A stretch of 64,000 nucleotides of DNA from a bacterium (GTDB lineage: Bacteria > UBP7 > UBA6624). The stretch lies in assembly GCA_002716355.1 (NCBI GenBank), contig PBAU01000005.1, positions 82,425 through 146,424 on the forward strand, given 5' to 3'. Shown piece after piece: positions 1 to 8,413 of this stretch. Each line of letters begins with the position of its first letter. The first letter of the stretch is position 1. Below the pieces are notes generated by a model. The model was not told where the DNA came from and made no database searches. It saw nothing but the letters and a program-made list of their open reading frames with translations. The translations under genes were made by a program, and so were the position numbers.

Positions 1-2
1 AA

Positions 3-179
3 ATAGGCATAGAGGGTTATGAGCCTGAAAATGAAATTTATAAATGTTGGATCAAGTATGCTGCTGAAATAGCAGAATTCGACAAAGCTGTCATGAAGGG
101 ATACAGAGGCAAAAAAGTTTACGGCATCGAGGATGATCCTGCAGGTGCCAAAATAGACCATTGGCAGAAACGGGATTAA
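3..179 (+). CDS. C-terminal fragment of an unidentified protein
   Basis: Frame 3 is open from the window edge to a TAA stop and encodes the last 58 residues of a protein that begins to the left. The fragment is strongly polar, rich in Lys, Glu and Asp, and ends in a charged tail (HWQKRD). I see no membrane segment and no motif that I recognise, so no function is offered. It is convergent with the aro operon on the other strand; the 50 bases between them hold no obvious terminator. Confidence 0.55.
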   Translation: MGIEGYEPENEIYKCWIKYAAEIAEFDKAVMKGYRGKKVYGIEDDPAGAKIDHWQKRD

Positions 180-229
180 TCCTGTTCAAGAAACTTCTCC
201 AATAATAGATAAACTCTATTGTTTGCATG

Positions 230-529
230 TTACTCGCGCGAAAAATTAATGATTGAGCCTAGGTACATCAAAATGCCAAAAATAAAAAATGTACCAAAGC
301 TCATCATCACAATAAACATAAGACCTTCTACAGGTCCCATTGTTTTGAAAAAGTCTGAATTGATGGCGTCTGAAACACCAAACGCAACAATAACCCAACC
401 AAAAAAGCCAAATAAAGCAATTTTTTTTTGGCTTGAGTCTGAATTGCCACATAAGTAAAGATATATTTGTTTTGAAAATATGAATGTCAGATACAAACCT
501 ATTGTTAAAGATATAAAACCAATTTCCAT
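230..529 (-). CDS. Small membrane protein of unknown function
   Basis: A 99-residue protein with three hydrophobic stretches (about residues 1-27, 37-55 and 66-92), so probably an inner-membrane protein. It starts 7 bases after the aroQ stop and is the last gene of the shikimate operon, but nothing in its sequence suggests an aromatic-pathway role. I do not recognise a family. A 79-codon frame on the opposite strand covers the same bases; it lacks hydrophobic organisation and looks like a shadow. No clear Shine-Dalgarno sequence precedes the ATG. Confidence 0.5.
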   Translation of the reverse strand: MEIGFISLTIGLYLTFIFSKQIYLYLCGNSDSSQKKIALFGFFGWVIVAFGVSDAINSDFFKTMGPVEGLMFIVMMSFGTFFIFGILMYLGSIINFSRE

Positions 530-536
530 TGTGATG

Positions 537-965
537 TTAAGAGTCGGTTAAAAACCTGATGGCCATTTTATAACCTTCAAACCCAAAACCAGATATTACA
601 GGTTGCCCTGCATCAGCAGTAACAAGCTGTTTCCTCCATGATTCATCTCTTGAATGAACAGCTGACAAATGCACCTCAACAACAGGAATTGCCAAACCCT
701 TTAAGGCATCACGTATTGAAAATGAACTATGAGACAATGCTCCTGGATTGATGATCAAGGCTTCAAAAAGCACTGCAGAATCATTTATGCAGTCAACAAT
801 AGAACCTTCTTCTGAAATGTTCTTGAAAGTCAAAGAGATATCTTTTGATTTTGCCCAAGCGTCAATAGATGATTTTTGATCAGATGATGAAATGCCACCA
901 TAAGTTTCAGTTTCACGAATGCCAACCATATTCAAATTAGGGCCTTCAAGAACCAATATTTTCAT
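537..965 (-). CDS. aroQ: 3-dehydroquinate dehydratase, type II
   Basis: Removes water from 3-dehydroquinate to give 3-dehydroshikimate, the third step of the shikimate pathway; type II enzymes are cytosolic dodecamers. About 142 residues, the usual length. Visible family marks are GPNLN near residue 8, the catalytic Tyr in TYGG (about Tyr22), NPGALSHSS with the catalytic His (about His79) and EVHLS. An in-frame upstream ATG would add six residues, but the ATG used here overlaps the aroKB stop as ATGA, like the other junctions in this operon, and puts the conserved first strand at the N-terminus. Confidence 0.95.
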   Translation of the reverse strand: MKILVLEGPNLNMVGIRETETYGGISSSDQKSSIDAWAKSKDISLTFKNISEEGSIVDCINDSAVLFEALIINPGALSHSSFSIRDALKGLAIPVVEVHLSAVHSRDESWRKQLVTADAGQPVISGFGFEGYKMAIRFLTDS

Positions 966-2470
966 GATATCAAGTCTAACCATTTTTCGGCTGGAGGGTT
1001 TGTCAAATTGGAAATTTCAAAATCCCCAATTGCTTTCGGATACACAACATTCAAGCCTTGGGATGTCCATTTTTTGTCCTTTTGGAGAGCTTCAAAGAAA
1101 GAAGCTTTATCTATATTGAAATGTTCAATGTTTGTTGGAAGACCTGCCCTCTCTAACATATCTTGGATAATCCCAGCTGTTCCTGTTTCAGATAATCCTT
1201 CCATCTCGGACCATTTTGACATTGCGACCATGCCAAGCCCAACCGCTTCACCGTGTCTTATTTTTTCGGATGAAGACAGTTCGATTGCATGTCCAACTGT
1301 ATGCCCAAAATTCAAAAATATTCTTTGATTATCGATGTCATAAGGGTCTGCATCGACATACTCGCACTTTAAATTAACAACTTTCTTTATGTATGAATCC
1401 AATTTAATAAGATTTTGATTTTTGAGAGATTTGATATCTTTATAAACAGCTGAAAAAAGCTCTTCATCAAGGCAACTCATTTTTATCATTTCAGCCAAAC
1501 CACTTAAATATTCTTCATGTTTTAAAGTCGGCAAAAACGAAGAATCTATTCTTATCGATTTGGGCATCTGGAAATTTCCCACAAGGTTCTTTGCATTGCC
1601 AAAATTAACAGCAAACTTACCTCCTATTGAAGCATCTACCATACTTAATAAAGTGGTCGGTATAAGATGAACAGGAACGCCTCTTAAATGTATAGAGGCT
1701 GCAAAACCAACGGTATCAGAAATTGCGCCACCACCCATAACCACTACAGAGCCATCTCTGGATAGCCCTGCTTGGTTGAAAAAATCTAACAAACCATGGA
1801 TGCTTTTGTATGTTTTTGAACCTTCTCCACCTGAAAAATTCAAAATTTCATTACAACCTTTTGGGAACGCGAAAAGATAACCAGAAACATCGTTTTCAAT
1901 TACCCCAACAGAATTATCCTCATCAATAGAGTGATTGGAACTACCCCATCCCAAAATAATGTTATGCTGTTTATTTATTATTTCTATACCAGCATTCAAG
2001 GTTCTCAAAACTAACGATACAACTTCTCCGATCTGTTTGTTTCCGGTATTGATCTTCAATCCTAACGACTGCTCCCCTTCTCTTTTCTGGTAAAGCTCTT
2101 CTCTCTTTTCCCAAAGAGGCCTGCCTGAACCATTTTTAATCCTTTTTTCAATTTCAGACATAGGGGCAACAAGCCTTACAAGGTGTTGTGAAATAAGAAT
2201 ATTTTTTATTTCTGGATTCTGATCTGAACCACCACCTAAAGAAATGACATTACCGGAATCTGCTAATCTGGATATGATCTCAAATTCTTTTTTTCTAAAA
2301 ATCGATTTACCAAATCTAGAAAAAAAATCCTCTACATTTTCACAATTTGATTCTTGACATATTAAAAAATCTGTATCTATGAACCTTCTTCCAAGATATC
2401 GTGCAACCTCTTTTCCAACTGTAGTTTTTCCAGTCCCCATGAAACCAGCAATAAAAATTGTTTTCTTCAC
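962..2470 (-). CDS. aroKB: Fused shikimate kinase / 3-dehydroquinate synthase
   Basis: One polypeptide of about 502 residues joining two shikimate enzymes. Residues 1 to about 160 are shikimate kinase: P-loop GFMGTGKTT near residue 9, the DTD substrate-binding Asp, and the GRPLW region. From about residue 165 follows 3-dehydroquinate synthase (DAHP to dehydroquinate, NAD- and metal-dependent): GGGAISDTVGF, PTTLLSMVDASIGGK, the metal-ligand Glu in LAEMIK and His residues in NFGHTVGHAIE. A TTG fifteen bases upstream is in frame, but the GTG chosen here overlaps the aroC stop as GTGA and starts directly at the first kinase strand (KKTIFIAGFMG). The kinase half is somewhat diverged (GGGSD in place of the usual GGG-A/S-V). 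Confidence 0.93.
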   Translation of the reverse strand: MKKTIFIAGFMGTGKTTVGKEVARYLGRRFIDTDFLICQESNCENVEDFFSRFGKSIFRKKEFEIISRLADSGNVISLGGGSDQNPEIKNILISQHLVRLVAPMSEIEKRIKNGSGRPLWEKREELYQKREGEQSLGLKINTGNKQIGEVVSLVLRTLNAGIEIINKQHNIILGWGSSNHSIDEDNSVGVIENDVSGYLFAFPKGCNEILNFSGGEGSKTYKSIHGLLDFFNQAGLSRDGSVVVMGGGAISDTVGFAASIHLRGVPVHLIPTTLLSMVDASIGGKFAVNFGNAKNLVGNFQMPKSIRIDSSFLPTLKHEEYLSGLAEMIKMSCLDEELFSAVYKDIKSLKNQNLIKLDSYIKKVVNLKCEYVDADPYDIDNQRIFLNFGHTVGHAIELSSSEKIRHGEAVGLGMVAMSKWSEMEGLSETGTAGIIQDMLERAGLPTNIEHFNIDKASFFEALQKDKKWTSQGLNVVYPKAIGDFEISNLTNPPAEKWLDLIS

Positions 2471-3573
2471 TTGCTTTTCAACCAATCCGGAAAACTTTCT
2501 AAATAATCATTCCAGCGTTTTTGCCATTCATCAAAAGTTCCCCTGCCCAACATTGAACCAAAAGCTTCAAGAACTATCAAGGATGACAAAGCTTTGGCGA
2601 TTACACTCACTGCAGGCATTACAACAATATCACTTCGAATATAAGGAGCATCTACTGGTTTTCCCGTTTTCAAATCAATTGACGGAAGCGGTTTTTTCTG
2701 TGTTGCAATTGGCTTGGACCATAAAGTCACATCGACAGGTTTGCCATTTGTTCTTCCACCTTCAAGGCCTCCTGCATAATTGCTATCACTGTTAGGTAAA
2801 TCATGCGCTTCACTACCTTTTTTCTGAAAGGTTTCAAGCCCATCGCCAAAAGTCAAACCCTTGACTGATGGAATGCTCAAAAGAGCTTGACCTAACCTTG
2901 CAGAAAATTTGCTCATTGGCATATCAGCTTCGCCTAATCCAGGAGGTAAATTTTTTATGGATAGAAAAATCGAACCACCCAAGGTTGTTCCTTCTTTTGC
3001 AGCTTTTCTTATAGCACCTTTAACATTTTCATATTTGTTTTCATCTGGCCAATTTAAATCATTATCAATATCTGCACTCAACCTTTCTGCAACAATGTTG
3101 CCAATTGACTTGACACAAGAAAAGACTTCAATATCGGAAATATCTTTTAGCAACGCAAGAGCTATTCCACCCATCGCAGTCCTTATTGCAGTCTCTCTAG
3201 CGCTTGCCCTTTCAGCGATTGCCTTTGGGGGCATTCCTGTCCTTAAGCTGCCTGAAAAATCAGCATGGCCGGGCCTAACAGACCAATCATCATTTTGAGG
3301 AGGGTCCTTCTTTCCTTTGTTGTCTATTCTGATTAAAAGTGGCGAACCAACACTTTTGCCTTTCCATGAACCACCTATGATTTCAACTTCATCATGCTCA
3401 AAAGCCTGTCTTTCACTACGTCCAAAACCTTTAGATCTTTCTTGCAATAGCTGATTGGCTAATGAAACATCTATTAACCATCCTGGAGGCAAGCCGTAAA
3501 TAACACCAATCAAACAATCCCCATGAGAATCACCGGCTGTTGCCCAATGTATACCGCCTTTATAAGTCTTCAT
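2467..3573 (-). CDS. aroC: Chorismate synthase
   Basis: Last step of the shikimate pathway: anti-elimination of phosphate from EPSP to give chorismate, using reduced FMN that is not consumed. About 368 residues, normal length. The family signatures are clear: HGDCLIGVIYG-PPG near the N-terminus, RPGHADF, and ERASARETAIRTAMGGIA in the middle, and NGKPVDVTLWSKPIATQKKP towards the C-terminus. A start nine bases upstream is possible, but the ATG used overlaps the aroE stop as ATGA. It lies between aroE and aroKB in a translationally coupled series. Confidence 0.95.
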   Translation of the reverse strand: MKTYKGGIHWATAGDSHGDCLIGVIYGLPPGWLIDVSLANQLLQERSKGFGRSERQAFEHDEVEIIGGSWKGKSVGSPLLIRIDNKGKKDPPQNDDWSVRPGHADFSGSLRTGMPPKAIAERASARETAIRTAMGGIALALLKDISDIEVFSCVKSIGNIVAERLSADIDNDLNWPDENKYENVKGAIRKAAKEGTTLGGSIFLSIKNLPPGLGEADMPMSKFSARLGQALLSIPSVKGLTFGDGLETFQKKGSEAHDLPNSDSNYAGGLEGGRTNGKPVDVTLWSKPIATQKKPLPSIDLKTGKPVDAPYIRSDIVVMPAVSVIAKALSSLIVLEAFGSMLGRGTFDEWQKRWNDYLESFPDWLKSK

Positions 3574-4277
3574 AAAATCCACCTGAAATAAGCATATCTT
3601 GCCTGATTTTCAAACATGCCCCTTCCATTTATGGTATTTAAATTGGCTAATTCAGCCAATTCAAGAAATTTTGACTTTTTTTTATAATTCAAATCCCAAG
3701 CATAAACACAATTCTTAAACATCGAAAAATTATCATAAGGCAATTCAACAGGAGTTGCATTAACTATCCCAAAAACATTTTCTGAATGATTTGAAAAATC
3801 TTCATAATTTATGATTTGGAATCTAGAAGGTTCATCTTTTTTGTTTCTAGAAACAAGAATTGGCTTGCAACCGTGACTCAATAAAGCATCACAACATGCT
3901 CGGCCAGCTCCACCAGAACCTAAAACCAACCATGTTCCTGTTTTTGAAATATTCCTCTTTGAAAGCTCGGCACCAAAACCTAAAGTGTCTGTGTTGTCCC
4001 CTATTAAAAGATTTCTTTTCCAGTAAAGAAGATTGACTGACCTGCATCTAATAGCTTCTGGGGTTAACCAGTCCGCAGAAGAATAAGCAATATCTTTAAA
4101 CGGAGATGTAACGTTAGCTGCAACCAAGCCATTCATCAAAAAAATAAACTGTCTTTTTGTCAGTGATTTTTTTTCGATTGGTATATATCTAACAATATTT
4201 CCAGCTAACTTTTTATTATGGAATTCTGGAGATGCAGAATCACTAACTGATGAACCTATGATTCCAATTTTCCTCAT
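3570..4277 (-). CDS. aroE: Shikimate dehydrogenase, short and diverged
   Basis: NADPH-dependent reduction of 3-dehydroshikimate to shikimate. At 235 residues it is shorter than typical AroE (about 270). Motifs retained are SDSASPEFHN, NVTSPFKD with the catalytic Lys, GDNTDTLGF with the catalytic Asp, the dinucleotide loop GSGGAGRA, NATPVELP and the C-terminal GRGMFENQARYAYFRW. The shortening seems spread over several loops rather than from loss of a domain. Position between aroA and aroC with ATGA overlaps on both sides supports the assignment over related quinate dehydrogenase paralogues. Confidence 0.88.
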   Translation of the reverse strand: MRKIGIIGSSVSDSASPEFHNKKLAGNIVRYIPIEKKSLTKRQFIFLMNGLVAANVTSPFKDIAYSSADWLTPEAIRCRSVNLLYWKRNLLIGDNTDTLGFGAELSKRNISKTGTWLVLGSGGAGRACCDALLSHGCKPILVSRNKKDEPSRFQIINYEDFSNHSENVFGIVNATPVELPYDNFSMFKNCVYAWDLNYKKKSKFLELAELANLNTINGRGMFENQARYAYFRWIL

Positions 4278-5518
4278 TTAATCATCACACCTAAAGATTT
4301 AAATGTTTCCACCCACCCTGGAAAAGCAACATTTCCCATTTCTGGATTCTTTATCTCCACACCATTTTGACTGCAGGCACCCGCAACTGCTGCAGCTAAA
4401 ACAATCCTATGATCAGAACAATCTTCCAAGACTCCACCCTTGATGCTGCCTTCTTTTCCATAGATGATCAAATCATCTCCTTTTATTTCTGCATCTCCAC
4501 CAAATGATTTGACCAACTGACAAGAGCTTAGAAGCCGATTTGATTCTTTGTTGCCAAGCATGCCGCCTGTTTCAAAAACAACTTTGCAATTTGAATTACT
4601 GCATAAGATTGCCGCTAAAGGAACCTCGTCAATCATGTCCATAAGATCTTGACTTTGAATCTTCAATTCACGGAAAAGATGATCTTTTTTTGAGTTTACA
4701 GTAACTGTTCCAATTGATTCAGGCCATTCAGATTCTTTAGACACCAATACCTCTCCTCCAAGTTTTTCTATCAATCTAAGCAACCCGGATCTTCTTTTGT
4801 TGGTGAGAATTTTTGAATACATACGTGATCCAGGTGTGAGTGATGCAAGAGATGCGATAACAGCAAATGCAGAAGCATCTGGAGGTATATCAATCCATAC
4901 AGGTTCATTGTTTGTTCGTTTTTTAGGCCAACAGTCTGCCCAAGCATACATCCTTTCTGAGTGATCCCTGCTTAAAGGGGATTCTTTCCATGAAAAATTC
5001 AATCCAGTATTTGCAGATGCGATAATCAAAGCACCTTTTCTAGTTCCGCTACCAGGGTTGATATCTAAATCAAAATCACCTTTTATCTTGCCTGATGTGG
5101 ACACTGGAAAAAAACCATTATTGGACTCAACGCTTACTCCCCAATTCCTCAAATCCTGCTCAAGATCTCCAACTTTTCGAGAATTAAGATTTTCGTCTCC
5201 ATAGATATGCGCATTAATACCATTTGATGCTGCCCATCCCAAAGCAAACCTAGCAGTAGTTGCAGAATTTCCAGCATCTATTTTGATAGATTCTGGATTT
5301 GATTTAGGTGGAGAAAGCTTAAGGCTTCCTCTATATCTCATTATCATCGCTCCAAACTTTCTTATAGTCTTTAATGCGCTTCTTGCATCTCTGCCTAATG
5401 ATTCATTATTGACGATTACAGGATGCATTAAACTTAAAAAGTATGCTCTTATTGTTATTGATTTATCACCAGGTATCTTGACCCTGCCGATTAGATTTTT
5501 ACTTGGCAATACTTTCAA
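4274..5518 (-). CDS. aroA: 3-phosphoshikimate 1-carboxyvinyltransferase (EPSP synthase)
   Basis: Joins shikimate-3-phosphate with phosphoenolpyruvate to make EPSP. 414 residues, slightly short. Motifs: PGDKSITIRA (Lys and Arg of the substrate site), AGNSATTARF, RDHSERM, PPDASAF, MIDEVPLAAI with the catalytic Asp, KESNRL and SDHRIVLAAA. By eye alignment to class II enzymes such as CP4, the residue matching the E. coli glyphosate-sensitive Gly96 is Ala (NSAT), and the residue matching Gln171 appears to be Thr (GSGTRKGA). These differences are unusual and listed as a finding. The start is TTG, overlapping the pabA stop as TTGA. Confidence 0.93.
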   Translation of the reverse strand: MKVLPSKNLIGRVKIPGDKSITIRAYFLSLMHPVIVNNESLGRDARSALKTIRKFGAMIMRYRGSLKLSPPKSNPESIKIDAGNSATTARFALGWAASNGINAHIYGDENLNSRKVGDLEQDLRNWGVSVESNNGFFPVSTSGKIKGDFDLDINPGSGTRKGALIIASANTGLNFSWKESPLSRDHSERMYAWADCWPKKRTNNEPVWIDIPPDASAFAVIASLASLTPGSRMYSKILTNKRRSGLLRLIEKLGGEVLVSKESEWPESIGTVTVNSKKDHLFRELKIQSQDLMDMIDEVPLAAILCSNSNCKVVFETGGMLGNKESNRLLSSCQLVKSFGGDAEIKGDDLIIYGKEGSIKGGVLEDCSDHRIVLAAAVAGACSQNGVEIKNPEMGNVAFPGWVETFKSLGVMIK

Positions 5519-6063
5519 TCAAAAAACCACCTTGAGTCAAACTTAACTTCTGAAAGAAACGAGTCTGGATGAAACAACATCCCTATCCAGCGTCTGTCAA
5601 TCGCTTTACATGCTAAAACATCTCCATTTTCAGAAAAGCCTAAACCAGCTAAAACATCTGGAAGCTGTTTTTTAATCATCAAGCTGTTGTATCTCGTAAC
5701 CAACAAAGGAGAATCATAATCATCAAAAAAGCTTTTGTCATGATGCATTTCGACATTTTCTCCATGACATGGATTGTCACTTTTTTGAACACTTCCTCCA
5801 AAATAATGAGTGATCAACTGACAACCCAAACATATACCCAACATTGGCTTTTTTTCCCATTTTTCCATAAGTGCAAGAGTTTCAGGCCAATCTTTTGGAT
5901 GTCCTGGACCAGGCCCTAATACCAAAAAATCATATTTATTCAAATCAACACTACCAACATCATCACAAACATCAACATTACATCCACCTAGAACAAGCCA
6001 TGCCTGAACATTTCTTGTAAATGAATCTTGATGATTTATCAGAAGGGTTTTTATCTTTTTCAA
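5515..6063 (-). CDS. pabA: Class I glutamine amidotransferase, component II of aminodeoxychorismate/anthranilate synthase
   Basis: Splits glutamine and channels ammonia to a chorismate-using partner (PabB or TrpE), neither of which is in the window. Triad: Cys in GICLGCQ, His in FHPDS and an acid two residues later, here Asp instead of the usual Glu. GPGPGHP and RYNSLMI are also family marks. First gene of the shikimate operon, so the product chorismate and its user are co-expressed. Start uncertain: the frame is open to a TTG at 6108, but conserved sequence begins at IKTLLINHQDSF, and a TAGAAT box and AAAAGG lie between, so the TTG at 6063 is preferred. TrpG and PabA cannot be separated from sequence alone. 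Confidence 0.85.
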   Translation of the reverse strand: MKKIKTLLINHQDSFTRNVQAWLVLGGCNVDVCDDVGSVDLNKYDFLVLGPGPGHPKDWPETLALMEKWEKKPMLGICLGCQLITHYFGGSVQKSDNPCHGENVEMHHDKSFFDDYDSPLLVTRYNSLMIKKQLPDVLAGLGFSENGDVLACKAIDRRWIGMLFHPDSFLSEVKFDSRWFFD

Positions 6064-6136
6064 TTGCCTTTTAGAACTATACAATTCTATAACATTAAAA
6101 ATATTCAATCTATGATTGAAAACTGGGGGGTTTTAT

Positions 6137-7501
6137 ATGAATTTTTCAAGACGTTCTCTAATTAAATTTTTAGGTTCATTGGGTTTTTTAGGCATTCCTG
6201 AAATGCAAAAAAAATATTCACTAAAAACAAAGCTGATCGAACCTAAGCAAATTGGTCAAACCATGATAAACAAGAAGTTTAAACCACTAGATAAAGTAAG
6301 AGTAGGAATAATTGGACTTGGAAACAGGGGCTCTGGCCACGTTGGAAATCTATTAGACATAGATAAGGTTGAAATAGTTGCACTGTGTGACAAAATCAAA
6401 GCAAAAGCCGAACGCTCAGCTAAAAGAATAACTGACAAAGGTTATCAAAAACCAGCAATATACTCAAATGGGGAATCTGATTTTGAAAATCTCTGCAAGC
6501 AGGATGACATTGATATTGTCTATATAGCGACCAATTGGATATGGCATGCCCCAATGGCAATTTGTGCAATGGAAAACGGCAAACATACAGCGTTAGAGGT
6601 TCCAATGGCAACAACCATAAAAGAATGTTGGGACATGATCAACGTTTCAGAAAAAACACAACGTTTTTGCGTCATGCTTGAAAACTGTTGCTACAACTAC
6701 TGGGAAATGATGATATTAAACATGGTGAGGAAAGGAGAGTTTGGAGATCTTACACATGCTGAATGTGCTTATATCCATGATTTGAGAGGGCTTCTCTTCC
6801 ATGATACATACTACGAAGATCATTGGAGGAGAAAATGGTACACACAAGCAGATGGGAACTTTTACCCCACACATGGTTTGGGACCAGTTGCACAATACAT
6901 GAACATCAATTATGGTGACAAGTTCGAATATATGGTTTCAATGAGCTCTCCAGAATTTGGAATGTCAAAATGGGCTAAAGAAAAACTACCAGCAGGACAT
7001 CCAGCAAAAAATGAAAAATATGTCCGTGGAGACATGAATACAAGTATCATAAAAACAAACAAAGGCAAAACTATCATGCTGCAGCATGACACAGTAAGCC
7101 CAAGACCTTATTCCAGGATAAATATGGTATCGGGCACAAAAGGTACATTCTCTGACTATCCTGCAAGGCTTTACCTTGATGGTCAAGAAGGTGGACATTC
7201 ATGGAAGCAAGGTTCTGACCTTGATCCAGTCAAAAAACAATTTGAACATCCTTTGTGGAAGAAAATTGGTGAGATTGCGCGAAAATCAGGCGGCCATGGT
7301 GGTATGGATTTTGTGATGAACTACAGGATGATGACAGCACTTCTTGAAGGCAGGAAAGTTGACATGGATGTCTATGACGGAGCAGCATGGAGCGCACCAT
7401 TTCCACTAAGCATACTTTCCGTTAAGAATCGTTCAGCTCCAGTTGATTTCCCTGATTTCACTAGGGGTAAATGGAAAACAAGGGGTGAGTTCCTAATTTG
7501 A
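6137..7501 (+). CDS. Tat-exported Gfo/Idh/MocA-fold protein, probable GH109 alpha-N-acetylgalactosaminidase
   Basis: The N-terminus has a twin-arginine export signal (NFSRRSLIKFLG plus hydrophobic stretch), so the folded NAD-loaded protein should reach the periplasm. An NAD-binding Rossmann fold follows (VGIIGLGNRGSGH). Motifs such as EVPMA, the His-rich THGLGPVAQYMNIN and GGHGGMDFVMNYRM are those of glycoside hydrolase family 109, which uses tightly bound NAD to cleave terminal alpha-N-acetylgalactosamine. The ATG chosen follows a run of six G at 6125-6130 with good spacing; an ATG 21 bases upstream is less likely. It stands alone on this strand, between two convergent or divergent operons. 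Related Gfo/Idh oxidoreductases are the main alternative. Confidence 0.82.
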   Translation: MNFSRRSLIKFLGSLGFLGIPEMQKKYSLKTKLIEPKQIGQTMINKKFKPLDKVRVGIIGLGNRGSGHVGNLLDIDKVEIVALCDKIKAKAERSAKRITDKGYQKPAIYSNGESDFENLCKQDDIDIVYIATNWIWHAPMAICAMENGKHTALEVPMATTIKECWDMINVSEKTQRFCVMLENCCYNYWEMMILNMVRKGEFGDLTHAECAYIHDLRGLLFHDTYYEDHWRRKWYTQADGNFYPTHGLGPVAQYMNINYGDKFEYMVSMSSPEFGMSKWAKEKLPAGHPAKNEKYVRGDMNTSIIKTNKGKTIMLQHDTVSPRPYSRINMVSGTKGTFSDYPARLYLDGQEGGHSWKQGSDLDPVKKQFEHPLWKKIGEIARKSGGHGGMDFVMNYRMMTALLEGRKVDMDVYDGAAWSAPFPLSILSVKNRSAPVDFPDFTRGKWKTRGEFLI

Positions 7502-7536
7502 CGACTGAGAAGTTATTGAGTAATCAGTAATACAAG

Positions 7537-8409
7537 TTAGAGAAGGAAAATCAAGGACACACCCACTATCGCTATCAATGCACCCACAACAACACGTTTT
7601 TGGGGAATCTCTTTTGCGATGATCCATGCGATAGGGATTGCAAATATCGGAGTTGTCGTTCCCAAGAAACTCAATTGTGTTGCAGTTGTCAATTTTGCAG
7701 CTGACTGGTAAAGACAAATCCCTATACCGGTGCCTAAAAATGCTCCAATCATCAAAGGTTTCAAATGGGGGCCTTTTGAGATTGCTGAAAGATATTTTGA
7801 TCTTAAATCCTTTCTCATGATGAAAGCCATGCCGATAACGCCACCAAAAACCCTGAAAAAAGCAGATGTGCCCAGGCTCAAATCTTGATCCAGGTCAAAT
7901 GACCATCTTGCCAAAACTTGTGCAATCGCAACACATAGGCACGCAAGAAAGATGAGCCTAAAGCCTTCCTTGGAAATATTCTTAACAGGTCCATGCAGAT
8001 AAAAAACACCAATCAAAACCAAAAACATTCCGGAGAAAGACCCTGCGCTTGGACTCCTATCGAGGATAAAGAATTCCAATATGAGTGTCAATACAGGTGT
8101 CAAAAGCGCCATGGATGTAGCCTTGCCTACTCCTAATCTCCCTATAGCAGATAAAAAAAACACATCACCAAAAGCCATGCCGATAACGCCTGAAGCAAAC
8201 ATCAACTGCCATGCAAGATCAACATCTCCAGGATTCCAACCACCTGTAAAAAACATCCAGCCGGTCACAAAAACAAGACCAACAGAATTCTTAATTAAAT
8301 TTATCTGTGAAGAATCAATGTGCCTTTCAGCTATCTTGAAAAATGAAAGAGCAACTGCCCATATTGCACATCCAATCAATATAAGGGTATTTCCTAAAGA
8401 TTCGTTCAA
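7537..8409 (-). CDS. EamA/DMT-family transporter
   Basis: 290 residues with about ten hydrophobic segments arranged as two EamA repeats (first repeat up to about residue 140, second from about 150), typical of drug/metabolite transporters that move amino acids, nucleobases or other small metabolites. The substrate cannot be read from sequence. It starts 4 bases after the thyX stop, so is probably co-transcribed with thyX and gcdH, and ends convergently with the GH109 gene, 35 bases away. Confidence 0.88.
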   Translation of the reverse strand: MNESLGNTLILIGCAIWAVALSFFKIAERHIDSSQINLIKNSVGLVFVTGWMFFTGGWNPGDVDLAWQLMFASGVIGMAFGDVFFLSAIGRLGVGKATSMALLTPVLTLILEFFILDRSPSAGSFSGMFLVLIGVFYLHGPVKNISKEGFRLIFLACLCVAIAQVLARWSFDLDQDLSLGTSAFFRVFGGVIGMAFIMRKDLRSKYLSAISKGPHLKPLMIGAFLGTGIGICLYQSAAKLTTATQLSFLGTTTPIFAIPIAWIIAKEIPQKRVVVGALIAIVGVSLIFLL

Positions 8410-8413
8410 CTAT

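Noticed and set aside
219-458. 79-codon plus-strand frame opposite the small membrane gene
   Set aside because: It mirrors a hydrophobic minus-strand protein that fits the operon; its own composition (Lys/Pro/Ile) is what antisense of membrane sequence gives, and it has no ribosome site.
2379-2795. 138-codon plus-strand frame across the aroKB/aroC junction
   Set aside because: It is antisense to two certain genes, has no family resemblance and no start signal.
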